A stretch of DNA of 29,658 nucleotides from JAKEGK01 sp036507695 (GCA_036507695.1 DATCIR010000138.1:1-29658), one strand, 5' to 3'; positions 15,945 through 23,709 are shown, counted from the first letter of the stretch. A program made the numbers and translations. The notes: generated from the letters alone by a model not told the origin.

Positions 15945-16168
15945 CTGTGGTTCTTTTGCCTGAGCGATTCCGGACGGTGTTGCGCCTTCGGCGACGGTTT
16001 TCGGATTAACACTGACTGCATGATATCGGTGTTATCCACGGGCACATGATTCGTAATATGAATCAGTTATAAAAAATTCGCAGCTTATAGCGGATTGGCT
16101 TAGCGCAAACCGCGTGGCCGGTACTGGCCATGCCCGTGCTTTTCGTTACTAGCCGTTCTCTCCCACAG
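15945..16168 (-). ncRNA. Glycine riboswitch, aptamer I with extended arm
   Basis: On the minus strand CTGTGGGAGAG starts the element and CGCTCAGGCAAAAGAACCACAG ends it; CTGTGG pairs with CCACAG as P1, and GCCGAAGGCGC is the conserved internal block. At about 224 nt it is far longer than aptamer II (133 nt). The extra length is an arm closed by CACGGGCA (16131-16138) with TGCCCGTG (16037-16044). Within it are hairpins TGGCC-GGTACT-GGCCA (about 16116-16131) and TGATTC-N7-GAATCA (16047-16065). Only 11 nt separate it from aptamer II, as in cooperative tandem glycine riboswitches. Confidence 0.85.
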
Positions 16169-16192
16169 TAATGTGTCTGTGTTGAAGGGCGA

Positions 16193-16221
16193 ACTATAGC
16201 GCGTGTTTGCGCCAAAACCAA
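16193..16221 (-). promoter_or_regulatory. Candidate sigma-70 promoter of the gcv operon
   Basis: On the minus strand TTGGTT (16216-16221) and TATAGT (16193-16198) are separated by exactly 17 bp. The predicted transcript would start near 16186, about 18 nt before aptamer I, giving a 5' leader of about 500 nt. Position and spacing fit well, though the -35 is imperfect. Confidence 0.6.
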
Positions 16222-16667
16222 GATAGAACAAAGAGATAATTGCCGCTTTGGTATGGCGCCGCGATTTTGGCGTGACCTTAAGCGCAAAACGAAAAATATC
16301 TTATTGAAATGTAAAAATAAACTGCGTATGCTCTAAGTAGTTACGTAGTGCGCAGGGAGATTTTTTAAATTAACGATTAAATTAACGATTAAATTTAAAT
16401 TCAGTGCGCGGCTATGGCGGTAAGGCTATGGCGGCAATGAGTGATTGTAGTAGTATAGGGCGGTAGTATCTTAAGGTAGTAATGGAGACGGGCCATTACT
16501 TTGTTTGGATTCCACAGAATCCGGGATGTTGAAAAGTTGTTTTTCCGAATGTGATTGATTTCGCAAGCAATCTCTAATCTGGCGCCGATAATCAAAAACA
16601 ATAGTCAGAGACGGTCTAAAACGCTTGCCGATATGAGTCCCGGAACGACGTCCAAGGTGGGAAAAAA
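16222..16667 (+). other. Divergent non-coding region upstream of the diheme lipoprotein
   Basis: No gene is supported. The stretch contains the dyad CTAAGTAGTTACGTAG (16333-16348), a tandem 12-mer AAATTAACGATT (16367-16390, plus a partial third copy), two GGCTATGGCGG copies 14 bp apart (16410-16434) and the inverted repeat GGATTC-CACA-GAATCC (about 16506-16521). It probably carries the promoter and operators of the plus-strand envelope gene set; I could not identify a clear -35/-10 pair. Confidence 0.5.
16333..16348 (+). promoter_or_regulatory. Shared dyad motif, copy 2
   Basis: CTAAGTAGTTACGTAG is a near-perfect dyad of the form CTA-N-GTA-N2-TAC-N-TAG. Its centre, AGTAGTTACGT, is identical to 2630-2640. 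Its size and symmetry suit a dimeric helix-turn-helix regulator of the LuxR/NarL type. The regulator is not in this window. Confidence 0.35.
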
Positions 16668-19619
16668 ATGAAGGTAATGAGTGGTTCGTTTTCGACTGTC
16701 CGAAATCGGTTGATTTCGGTTTTTTTCACAGTATTCGTATTTCTGGCGGGTTGCGGCCAGGAAGATCCGATTTTGGACGCCGCCGGTGAAAGCGGTGATC
16801 CAGTCATTGAAAACTTTTCCATCGCCTATATCAAACGGCCGGTCCGCGCCATGGATACCACACGCGGCCCGCGCAGCGTACCCCCTTTCCCTGAAGAACT
16901 GGACAACAATGATCCCCTGGCCGGTGTGACACCCGGGGATGTGTATGTCCGCGATTTGTCGTCGCCCAGCGCGCCCGAAACCAATATTACCAGTCTCATC
17001 ACGGCGGCCATTCCCGGTGAGAAATCCGCCGGGGATGTGTCGGACCTGGAAGTCTCTTATGACGGCAGCAAGCTGGTGTTTGCCCTGCACGTCGGCATGG
17101 ATGCCGCCATCAACGATGACGACGATCAACCCCGCTGGAACATCTACGAATTCGATTTAAGCCAACCCCTTGCGCCTGGCACCAATCCACGCCGAGTCAT
17201 GAATGAGCTGGAAGCCATAAAAGGGCATGACGTTGATCCACACTATTTGCCGGATGGCCGCATTGTGTTTGTTTCGGATCGTCAAACCAGTTCCCGTGGC
17301 TTGCAAGCCATTACCGGGTTGCCAACCACGCCCACGCTCGATGAAGAACGCCGCGATCCGGCGTTGGTATTGCACATCATGGATGCCACGGGCGACAATA
17401 TTAGGCAGCTTTCCTTTAATCAGAGCCATGAGTTCAATCCCACTGTTTTAAGGAATGGCAAGATTCTATTTTCCCGTTGGGAACGCGCCGGGCCGCGCGA
17501 TGCATTCAGTCTCTACACGATTAATCCCGACGGCACCGGCCTGGAAGTTTATTATGGGGCGCACAGCCATGATCCAGCGACCAGTGAGCAGGCGTTTTAT
17601 GATATCAAGGAGCTGCAAACGGGCAGTTTGATCTCCAGCATCATGTCCTATAACCGGCCCAGAACCCTATTGCCTAATATGGTGGACGATGTAGTCAACC
17701 ATTTTAATGATGGCGAACTGGTGATTATCGATCAGGAAAATTTCGTCGAGATCAATCAACAACGTTTTACCAGCGCCACACAAAACACCGTTGGCCAGTC
17801 TTCGGCAACCAATAATCAGGTGCCCCGCGATGGCAGCTTGTCCCAATACGGGCGTTATTATTCGCCCCATCCCCTATGGGAAGAGGGGGGTGGCGCCCGG
17901 CTGCTGGTTGCCTGGTCCCTGTGCCGGTTGACTGACGTAAATGAACTGATTCGTTTGCCCTGCATTCAGGAAAACATTGACAACGCCACGCTTAAGGAAG
18001 CGGATCCCTTTTACGGTATTTATTTGTTTGATCTCGCCCAGAACCTGAAAAAACCCATCGTCAATCCGGTGGAAGGCATAGCCGCCGTCGACCCGGTGGC
18101 GATCGTTAACATACCCGTTCAGCAGCGGCCGGCGAGATTGACGGACCAGAACCTCAATGCCGCGCTGGCGGCGCGTGCGGTGGGTGTGGTGCATATCAAG
18201 AGCGTCTACGACACCCAGGGCAGCATGGCGATGGTGGACCAGCCCTTGCAGCCACCGACACTGAACAGTCTCACTTTGACCCCCGCCGAGCTGGCCCTGA
18301 TTCCCCTGACGACAGTAAATATGGATCCGTTGACTGGCGCGGTTTCCACGGACACCGGCCGCACCGACCTGGTGGCGCGCACGGTTGCGGATTTGTCCGT
18401 TCTGCGTGATCCTATGCAAACGCTCACCAGCCAGCGCGTAGCGCGGTTTGTGCGCATTACCAAGGCGGTGCCGACCATTGATAATGACAATATCGATGAC
18501 AATGATTTTGGCCGGTCCGGCGGTTATGAAATGCGGGAGATACTGGGTTATGCGCCGGTAGAACCCGATGGCTCGGTCTATACCGAAGTGCCGGCACAAG
18601 TGCCGTTCACCATCGAAGTGCTGGATGCCAAGGGACGGTCACTGATGCCGATGACTACCTGGCTGCAACTGATGCCGGGCGAAACCATGACTTGTAACGG
18701 TTGTCATTCACCGCGCGATGGCCAGCAAAGTATTAATCCGGGTGCGCCGGGCTCGCAATTCCCCAACACCGACGATGTACTGTCGCTGATCGGCGAAACC
18801 ATGGCCGAGGCGCGGGCGCGGCAGGATGCGGGCATTGGCGGCACCTATGCGCGTTTGGATGGGGATATTGTCGACAACAATATCTGGGTTACACCCGATG
18901 CGGTGACGGAGTTTCCCTATCTGGGCGCGAACGGTTTAAGCACTGCCAGCCCGGTCAGCGACAACACCTGTGAAACCGACTGGAACTGGGTTACCAGCAA
19001 ATGCCGCATCAACATTACCTATGAGCAGCACATTCAACCGCTATGGGATGCGACCCGGTTGCGGGATCTGGGCGCGGGCGAACTCGATTACCGCTGCACG
19101 TCGTGCCATAACGATGATGACCCGAATGTGGTGCCTGACGGTCATCTGGCGCTGGATGGAAGCCTGGATATTAATCCCAATCACGTCACGGTGCAGGCGA
19201 TCCGTGACAACAACACCAATCAGGATCGCCCGGCTTCGTACGAAATGTTATTTGTCACGCGGCCGCGCATGGAAGCGGTGGCCACCGGTGGCACGCGTTT
19301 TATTGTGGTGAGGGATCCTATCACCGATTTACCCATTGACCGAAATGATCCAACGCTTACAGCCGGCGAAACGGATTTTGGTGCGCTTGACTTTATTGAT
19401 CAGCGGCCGGGCATGGTCAGCGGCGGTGTGGCGGGCGCGCGGTTTAGCCGCCTGGTGCAAGTGATCACCGGTGACCAGATGCGCTTGGGTGATTTAACCA
19501 CCACGCCCACGCTTGACCATACGCTGTTATTGACCGACGGCGAAAAACGCCTGATCATTGAGTGGATCGACAATGGCGGTCACGTCACCAATGATCCGAA
19601 TCATGCGGCGCTGCAGTAA
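16668..19619 (+). CDS. Diheme c-type lipoprotein, HzsA-like with propeller repeats
   Basis: This encodes a 983-residue envelope lipoprotein. The signal ends in the lipobox FLAGC with the lipidated cysteine at residue 29. Residues about 90-330 contain repeated segments such as VSYDGSKLVFAL, HYLPDGRIVFVSDR and TVLRNGKILFSRW, typical of PD40/TolB-like propeller blades. Two c-type heme motifs follow: CNGCH (Cys676, Cys679, His680) and CTSCH (Cys810, Cys813, His814). The segment YTEVPAQVPFTIEVLDAKGR before the first motif is common in propeller-cytochrome proteins. This order resembles hydrazine synthase alpha-like proteins of non-anammox bacteria; hydrazine synthesis itself is not implied. The start is supported by GGTGGGA upstream. 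An electron-transfer or redox-sensing role is inferred. It is the first gene of the plus-strand envelope set. Confidence 0.85.
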   Translation: MKVMSGSFSTVRNRLISVFFTVFVFLAGCGQEDPILDAAGESGDPVIENFSIAYIKRPVRAMDTTRGPRSVPPFPEELDNNDPLAGVTPGDVYVRDLSSPSAPETNITSLITAAIPGEKSAGDVSDLEVSYDGSKLVFALHVGMDAAINDDDDQPRWNIYEFDLSQPLAPGTNPRRVMNELEAIKGHDVDPHYLPDGRIVFVSDRQTSSRGLQAITGLPTTPTLDEERRDPALVLHIMDATGDNIRQLSFNQSHEFNPTVLRNGKILFSRWERAGPRDAFSLYTINPDGTGLEVYYGAHSHDPATSEQAFYDIKELQTGSLISSIMSYNRPRTLLPNMVDDVVNHFNDGELVIIDQENFVEINQQRFTSATQNTVGQSSATNNQVPRDGSLSQYGRYYSPHPLWEEGGGARLLVAWSLCRLTDVNELIRLPCIQENIDNATLKEADPFYGIYLFDLAQNLKKPIVNPVEGIAAVDPVAIVNIPVQQRPARLTDQNLNAALAARAVGVVHIKSVYDTQGSMAMVDQPLQPPTLNSLTLTPAELALIPLTTVNMDPLTGAVSTDTGRTDLVARTVADLSVLRDPMQTLTSQRVARFVRITKAVPTIDNDNIDDNDFGRSGGYEMREILGYAPVEPDGSVYTEVPAQVPFTIEVLDAKGRSLMPMTTWLQLMPGETMTCNGCHSPRDGQQSINPGAPGSQFPNTDDVLSLIGETMAEARARQDAGIGGTYARLDGDIVDNNIWVTPDAVTEFPYLGANGLSTASPVSDNTCETDWNWVTSKCRINITYEQHIQPLWDATRLRDLGAGELDYRCTSCHNDDDPNVVPDGHLALDGSLDINPNHVTVQAIRDNNTNQDRPASYEMLFVTRPRMEAVATGGTRFIVVRDPITDLPIDRNDPTLTAGETDFGALDFIDQRPGMVSGGVAGARFSRLVQVITGDQMRLGDLTTTPTLDHTLLLTDGEKRLIIEWIDNGGHVTNDPNHAALQ

Positions 19620-19899
19620 GCAATTCGCTCGATTAACATTGTTGCCGATCTAATTTGTTTAGATCGTAACCATAAACGACCCGGGATGATATTTCTGGTG
19701 TAAAGGATGGCGTAAAGGACGGCACAAAAGACTTAACAGGATTTATTTTGTGCCGATAGGACAATAAGGAAAATAGTACGCGTCGTGAATGGTTAAAAAA
19801 CACCAAGGCTTGGTGGATTTAAAAGCAGCACCTCCCATCACCTGTGCGTCAACTCTGTGACAGTCGCGGTACTTCCGGTAGGATGCGTCAAACATCACG
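19620..19899 (+). other. Intergenic region with several hairpins
   Basis: Four ordered structures are seen. GATCTAA-N5-TTAGATC lies near 19648-19666. A tandem 12-mer GTAAAGGAYGGC is at 19700-19723. A 9-bp perfect inverted repeat GGCACAAAA / TTTTGTGCC is at 19721-19729 and 19746-19754 with a 16-nt loop. A 15-nt palindrome CACCAAGGCTTGGTG is at 19801-19815, followed on the minus strand by six Ts. They may be attenuator or operator elements between the diheme gene and the barrel genes. Confidence 0.5.
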
Positions 19900-20724
19900 A
19901 TGCGAGAGAATCAATTGAGGCTTGCAGTACGTTATTATTGCAAATTTGAACATATTGCCCACAGCGCTGGCGGATTTTATCGGCCGCTCGTGGGAATGCT
20001 GTGTCTGATTGCGTTTGGTTGGTGCTGTTCGCCACCCGTGGTGGCCGAAGAAGAGCTGGTTCGCCTGCAAGTGGCCGATCCGTTTATCGACTTGCGCACC
20101 GGTCCGGGCCGCGGTTTCCCGGTCTTTCACGTGGTGGAACGCCATGACTGGATCGATATTATCAAGCGCCGCACCGACTGGTTTCGGGTGCGGGCCAGTG
20201 ATGGCAAGGAAGGCTGGGCTTATATCGAACAAATGGAACAAACCCTGGCCCTGCCGGGTAAGCGCACGGAGTTTGCGCAGGTTAAACAGGAAGATTTCCT
20301 GCAGCGTCAATACGAGTTTGGCGCCATGGCGGGTGACTTTGAAGGCGCGGCCTTGATGTCCGTGTATACCGGTTTCTCTATATCACGTAATTTGTCGGCG
20401 GAACTGGTGTTTTCGCAGGCATCCGGCACCTTCACCAATAGTTTGATGTTGAGCGCGAATATCGTCTCCAGCCCCTTCCCGCATTGGCGCGTGTCGCCGT
20501 TTTTTTCCCTGGGCGGCGGCGTGTTGCGCAACGAACCCAAAGGCACATTCGTGCAGTCCGCTGCAACGGATGACGCAACCGCCAGCGCGGGTTTGGGATT
20601 CAAGGCCTATTTGACCCGGCGCTTTGTGTTCAGGGCTGAGGTAAGGGAAGTGGTGGCATTTCTCGATGACAACAATAACGGAGAATTTATTGAGTGGAAG
20701 TTCGGGTTTTCGTTCTTTTTTTGA
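19900..20724 (+). CDS. SH3-domain plus outer-membrane beta-barrel protein
   Basis: This encodes a 274-residue exported protein. A hydrophobic signal (MLCLIAFGWCCSPPVVA) lies at about 33-49. A bacterial SH3-like domain follows at about 52-110 (DLRTGPGRGFPVFHVVERHDW...WFRVRASDGKEGWAY), then a barrel of alternating amphipathic strands from about 140 to the end, closing with FGFSFFF, the C-terminal aromatic signature recognised by the BAM machinery. The SH3-like part probably contacts peptidoglycan or a periplasmic partner. The long N-terminus suggests that ATG 19996 could be the true start; neither start has a strong ribosome-binding site. The stop overlaps the next start as TGATG, so the two barrels are translationally coupled. 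Confidence 0.82.
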   Translation: MRENQLRLAVRYYCKFEHIAHSAGGFYRPLVGMLCLIAFGWCCSPPVVAEEELVRLQVADPFIDLRTGPGRGFPVFHVVERHDWIDIIKRRTDWFRVRASDGKEGWAYIEQMEQTLALPGKRTEFAQVKQEDFLQRQYEFGAMAGDFEGAALMSVYTGFSISRNLSAELVFSQASGTFTNSLMLSANIVSSPFPHWRVSPFFSLGGGVLRNEPKGTFVQSAATDDATASAGLGFKAYLTRRFVFRAEVREVVAFLDDNNNGEFIEWKFGFSFFF

Positions 20725-21389
20725 TGCGCTTGGGTAAAGTGACGCGGTCAAAGGCTGTTCTGCTGCTGATGCTGGTGTTAATGCCGCCGCTTGCTATTGC
20801 ACAGGAACAAGCGCAAACGCCATTGGCGCCGGCGGATGCGCCCTTGATTCAACCCGAAGTCGAGCGCAAGGAAATCATTGACGCCAAAATCGATACCGAG
20901 GATTTTGAGCTGGGATTTTTTGGCGGCTTATACAGCACGGAAGACTTTGGCACCAATTCCGTGGTCGGCGCCACCTTTGCCTTTCATGTCACGGAAGATT
21001 TCTTTTTTCAGCTCGCCGCCGCTGAAACCGAAACCCAGAAATCCAGCGTGGAGCGCTTGGGTTTTTTCAATATACTGAGTGACGACGAACGCACCCTGCA
21101 GTATTACAGTATATCCGTGGGTTACAACATTCTGCCGGGCGAGGCGTTTGTCACGTCGAACTGGGCGTTTTATACCGCGTTTTATTTGATTGGAGGTATT
21201 GGTAATACCCATTTCGCCGGGCAGGATAATTTTACCGCCAATTTCGGCGCGGGCTTCCGGTTTGTCGCCACCGACTGGATGGCGTTTCATGTGGACATGC
21301 GCGATCACATTTTCGATCTTGATATACTCGGTGAAGAACAGACCACGCATAATCTTGAACTGAGCATGGGGATTACGTTTTTCTTTTAA
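20724..21389 (+). CDS. Outer-membrane beta-barrel domain protein
   Basis: This encodes a 221-residue exported protein with a signal peptide (SKAVLLLMLVLMPPLAIAQ), a short Pro/Ala/Glu-rich linker and a small barrel of about eight strands (ELGFFGGLYSTEDFG, VVGATFAFHVTEDFFFQLAA, YYSISVGYNILP...) ending in GITFFF. Composition and layout resemble the outer-membrane beta-barrel domain proteins abundant in Myxobacteria and also found in some Gammaproteobacteria; that family call is from memory. An upstream in-frame start at 20694 exists, but ATG 20724 forms a TGATG junction with the previous gene and gives a better signal peptide. The two neighbouring barrels are probably paralogous partners. Confidence 0.82.
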   Translation: MRLGKVTRSKAVLLLMLVLMPPLAIAQEQAQTPLAPADAPLIQPEVERKEIIDAKIDTEDFELGFFGGLYSTEDFGTNSVVGATFAFHVTEDFFFQLAAAETETQKSSVERLGFFNILSDDERTLQYYSISVGYNILPGEAFVTSNWAFYTAFYLIGGIGNTHFAGQDNFTANFGAGFRFVATDWMAFHVDMRDHIFDLDILGEEQTTHNLELSMGITFFF

Positions 21390-21459
21390 CGGCGATCAAT
21401 ATCAATTATAGGCAAATGACCGGTAATGCATTGATGAGCAGAGTATCGTACAGATTAAA

Positions 21460-21629
21460 CCTAGAATCCGCAGTTGGACGCGGTGGAGTGTGCGATTTTC
21501 AGAGTGCAGGGCTAGGCGCTGCGCTCTTGGAAGGGAATGCGGAATGGTCGTTCCATGCCAAGGAGTTGCAACGCCGCCATGCGCTTTGACGATCGTGAAG
21601 ACAAGCGTGCAATCCACTGCGTAGCGTTG
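21460..21629 (+). repeat. Dispersed ~171 bp repeat, copy B
   Basis: This copy is nearly identical (about 98% by eye) to 1-171 in inverted orientation. Its left end is sharp at 21460; similarity holds to 21629, where copy A meets the window edge. It lies within the envelope gene set, between the second barrel gene and the tlpA-like gene, and leaves only about 50 bp before the latter. It may have been inserted into a once continuous operon. No obvious target-site duplication was found. Confidence 0.85.
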
Positions 21630-21679
21630 CTCACCCAACAGGTGAACCTCGTTCGTGCATGAAAATAGAATGACATCCT

Positions 21680-22213
21680 ATGGGTAGCTATTTTATAAAG
21701 TGGTTAACTGCGGAATCTAGGTTAAAGCGTGCGCTGGTATTGGCGCTCTTCCCGGGGATCCTGTTTGCGTCAATCGCCGCCGCGGAATTGGTAAAAGGCG
21801 AAGCGCCCAACTTCACCTTGAAAAGCCTGCGTGGTGACAACTTTAAGCTGAGCGAACGCCGCGGCGAAGTGGTTATGCTGAGTTTCTGGGCCAGTTGGTG
21901 CGATCCTTGTAAACAAGGCATGCCGGCGCTAAACGATATTTATCTTCGTTATCGTGATGACGGCTTTACGCTGTTAAGCATTAACATCGAAAAGGATCCC
22001 GGTAAAGCCGTCAAGGAATTGCGCCGCCTGCAAGTGAGTTTTCCGGTGTTGATGGATACCGCGCACACAGTCAGTGAAAAGTACGAGGTGCAGGAAATGC
22101 CGAGCACGTATCTTATCGACCGCGACGGAAACCTGCGGTATACGCATCACGGCATTCCGGCCGGTTTTGATGATCTGATACTGAAACAAATACGGGAACT
22201 AATGGCGGAGTAG
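21680..22213 (+). CDS. TlpA-like periplasmic thioredoxin
   Basis: This encodes a 177-residue TlpA/ResA-type thiol-disulfide oxidoreductase. An N-terminal signal or anchor spans about 17-35 (RALVLALFPGILFASIAAA). The AhpC/TSA-Redoxin-like fold follows, with active site WASWCDPCKQG (Cys74 and Cys77) and the cis-proline loop EMPSTYLID. It acts in the periplasm and probably keeps partner cysteines reduced, as ResA does for apocytochromes. Nearby candidate substrates are the CxxCH cysteines of the diheme lipoprotein and the C-terminal Cys-Gly-Cys of the next gene product, whose start lies only 2 bp downstream. No strong ribosome-binding site precedes ATG 21680. Confidence 0.92.
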   Translation: MGSYFIKWLTAESRLKRALVLALFPGILFASIAAAELVKGEAPNFTLKSLRGDNFKLSERRGEVVMLSFWASWCDPCKQGMPALNDIYLRYRDDGFTLLSINIEKDPGKAVKELRRLQVSFPVLMDTAHTVSEKYEVQEMPSTYLIDRDGNLRYTHHGIPAGFDDLILKQIRELMAE

Positions 22214-22215
22214 GC

Positions 22216-22449
22216 ATGCGGTATTTACGGTCGCTTTTGATGTTGGCAATACTCGCGGGTTCTTGCACGTTATCCGCATGCGGTATTCAACCGTGGGTGA
22301 AACCCTATGAACGCGCCAACCTGGCGGACCCGGTGATGCGTTTTGCCAGGGACCCGGTGGCGGAAGCGTATAAAAACCATGTGCGCGATGCGCGGGAAGG
22401 CGCGCGGGGTGCGTCGTTAGGCGCGGGCGGCGGCTGTGGCTGTAATTAA
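22216..22449 (+). CDS. DUF4266-type mini-lipoprotein ending in GGGCGCN
   Basis: This encodes a 77-residue lipoprotein with lipobox LSAC and the lipidated cysteine at residue 22. The mature part (CGIQPWVKPYERANLADPVM...) matches my memory of the DUF4266 family, which has no known function. The C-terminus GAGGGCGCN carries two cysteines, Cys74 and Cys76, in a Gly-rich tail. After lipidation a peptide of about 56 residues would remain on the membrane with a free CxC end. That tail could be a metal, heme or thiol attachment point; this is inference. The gene sits between tlpA-like (2 bp gap) and the DUF3570-type barrel (14 bp overlap), so the three are tightly coupled. Confidence 0.85.
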   Translation: MRYLRSLLMLAILAGSCTLSACGIQPWVKPYERANLADPVMRFARDPVAEAYKNHVRDAREGARGASLGAGGGCGCN

Positions 22450-23635
22450 CCTGCGGCGTTGGCCCGCGTGGGCGATTGCGGTTTTATACGCGGCATTCGG
22501 TATCAGCCTGCCGTTGATGGCGGCGATTTTGCCCGAAGACCGCTTTGATATTCTGTATCACCGCTATGAAGGCGATCAGGTGACGGTGGATGGTCCATCC
22601 ATATTGGGACGCAAGGCGTTTGGCAAGCATACCTCGTTATTCGCCAACTATTATGCCGACGCGGTTTCCAGCGCGTCCATTGATGTGCGCACTTACGCCA
22701 GCCCGTATGCGGAAGACCGCACCGAGTACAGTGTAGGCGCCGATTTATTGTTTGATACCACGACCATGGCGATCGGTTATACCAATAGTGAGGAACATGA
22801 TTATTCGGCCAACACCTATCACCTTGGAATCAGCCACACCATGTTCGGCGATTTGACGACCGTGGACCTGGGCGTCTCCTACGGCGACGACGAGGTGCGG
22901 CAAAACCGCTATGATGTGGACGGCAATTTTATTGGCAACAATCCGGACTTTGGGGACAATGGTAAAGAAGACTTAAAACGCCGGAACTATCGATTGGGGT
23001 TGACCCAGGTCTTGACGCAAAGCCTGCTGGTGAACCTGGGGTTTGAAGCGATAAGTGATGAAGGTTATACACAAAACCCCTATCGTTCGGCACTAATAAT
23101 CAATGAACTGGGTGTTGTGAGTGGAACGCCGGAAAATTACCCGGATACCAGGACGAGTGACGCGTTTGCGGTTCGCGTCAATTATTTTCTGCCCTACCGG
23201 GCGGCGTTGAAACTGGAATACAAATATTATTTCGACTCCTGGGACATTGAGGCGCATACCTACAAAATCGCTTACACGCATCCATTCCGGGATTATTGGA
23301 TTTTTGATTTTCATTACCGGGTGTATCAGCAGGACCAGGCGTCGTTTTATTATGACCTGCTGCCGCAAGGCGGCGAGCAAACCTATCAGGGACGGGACAA
23401 GGAATTAAGCCAATTTAGCAGCCAAAGTTTCGGTTTCGGGGTGAGTTATGAGTTTTTGAAAACCGGTTGGTGGAAATTGGACCGGGGCAGTGTTAGTTTT
23501 GCCTATGAGCGCATGAATTTTGATTACGATAATTTCAGTGATTACGAGAATCAACTGGGTACAACAAATACTCAAGGTGTACCTTTTGCATTCAGCGCCG
23601 ATGTCGTTGAGATTTATTTTTCCGTTTGGTATTAA
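22436..23635 (+). CDS. DUF3570-type outer-membrane beta-barrel protein
   Basis: This encodes a 399-residue exported protein starting with GTG inside the end of the previous gene. A signal peptide (WAIAVLYAAFGISLPLMAA) is followed by a large barrel of alternating strands, for example TSLFANYYADAVSSASIDVRTYASPY, TEYSVGADLLFDTTTMAIGY and TYHLGISHTMFGDLTTVDLGVSYGDD, ending in VVEIYFSVWY. The opening LPEDRFDILYHRYEGDQVTVDGPSILGR is as I recall for DUF3570. The function is unknown; such barrels may be porins or scaffolds for a surface complex. The 14-bp overlap makes translation coupled to the DUF4266-type gene, so the products probably act as a pair. Confidence 0.87.
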   Translation: MAVINLRRWPAWAIAVLYAAFGISLPLMAAILPEDRFDILYHRYEGDQVTVDGPSILGRKAFGKHTSLFANYYADAVSSASIDVRTYASPYAEDRTEYSVGADLLFDTTTMAIGYTNSEEHDYSANTYHLGISHTMFGDLTTVDLGVSYGDDEVRQNRYDVDGNFIGNNPDFGDNGKEDLKRRNYRLGLTQVLTQSLLVNLGFEAISDEGYTQNPYRSALIINELGVVSGTPENYPDTRTSDAFAVRVNYFLPYRAALKLEYKYYFDSWDIEAHTYKIAYTHPFRDYWIFDFHYRVYQQDQASFYYDLLPQGGEQTYQGRDKELSQFSSQSFGFGVSYEFLKTGWWKLDRGSVSFAYERMNFDYDNFSDYENQLGTTNTQGVPFAFSADVVEIYFSVWY

Positions 23636-23709
23636 CACAATAAAAACAATATTCCAGTTCGTTTAGTGAGTGAAACACCATGCACAATGATGCGCAAAGG
23701 CAGTGAACC

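Noticed and set aside
16401..16601. 66-codon minus-strand frame near tandem repeats
   Set aside because: No ribosome-binding site or motif, and it covers repeat-rich upstream DNA.
17874..18599. 241-codon minus-strand open frame
   Set aside because: It is opposite the diheme lipoprotein gene, and shows no signal, motif or plausible start.
16668..19619. Reading the diheme protein as evidence for anammox or hydrazine metabolism
   Set aside because: No HzsB, HzsC or hydrazine dehydrogenase is present, and similar proteins occur widely outside anammox bacteria.
21402..21638. 78-codon minus-strand frame and a plus-strand frame inside repeat copy B
   Set aside because: The equivalent frame in copy A is broken by the indel, so the repeat is not under protein-coding selection.
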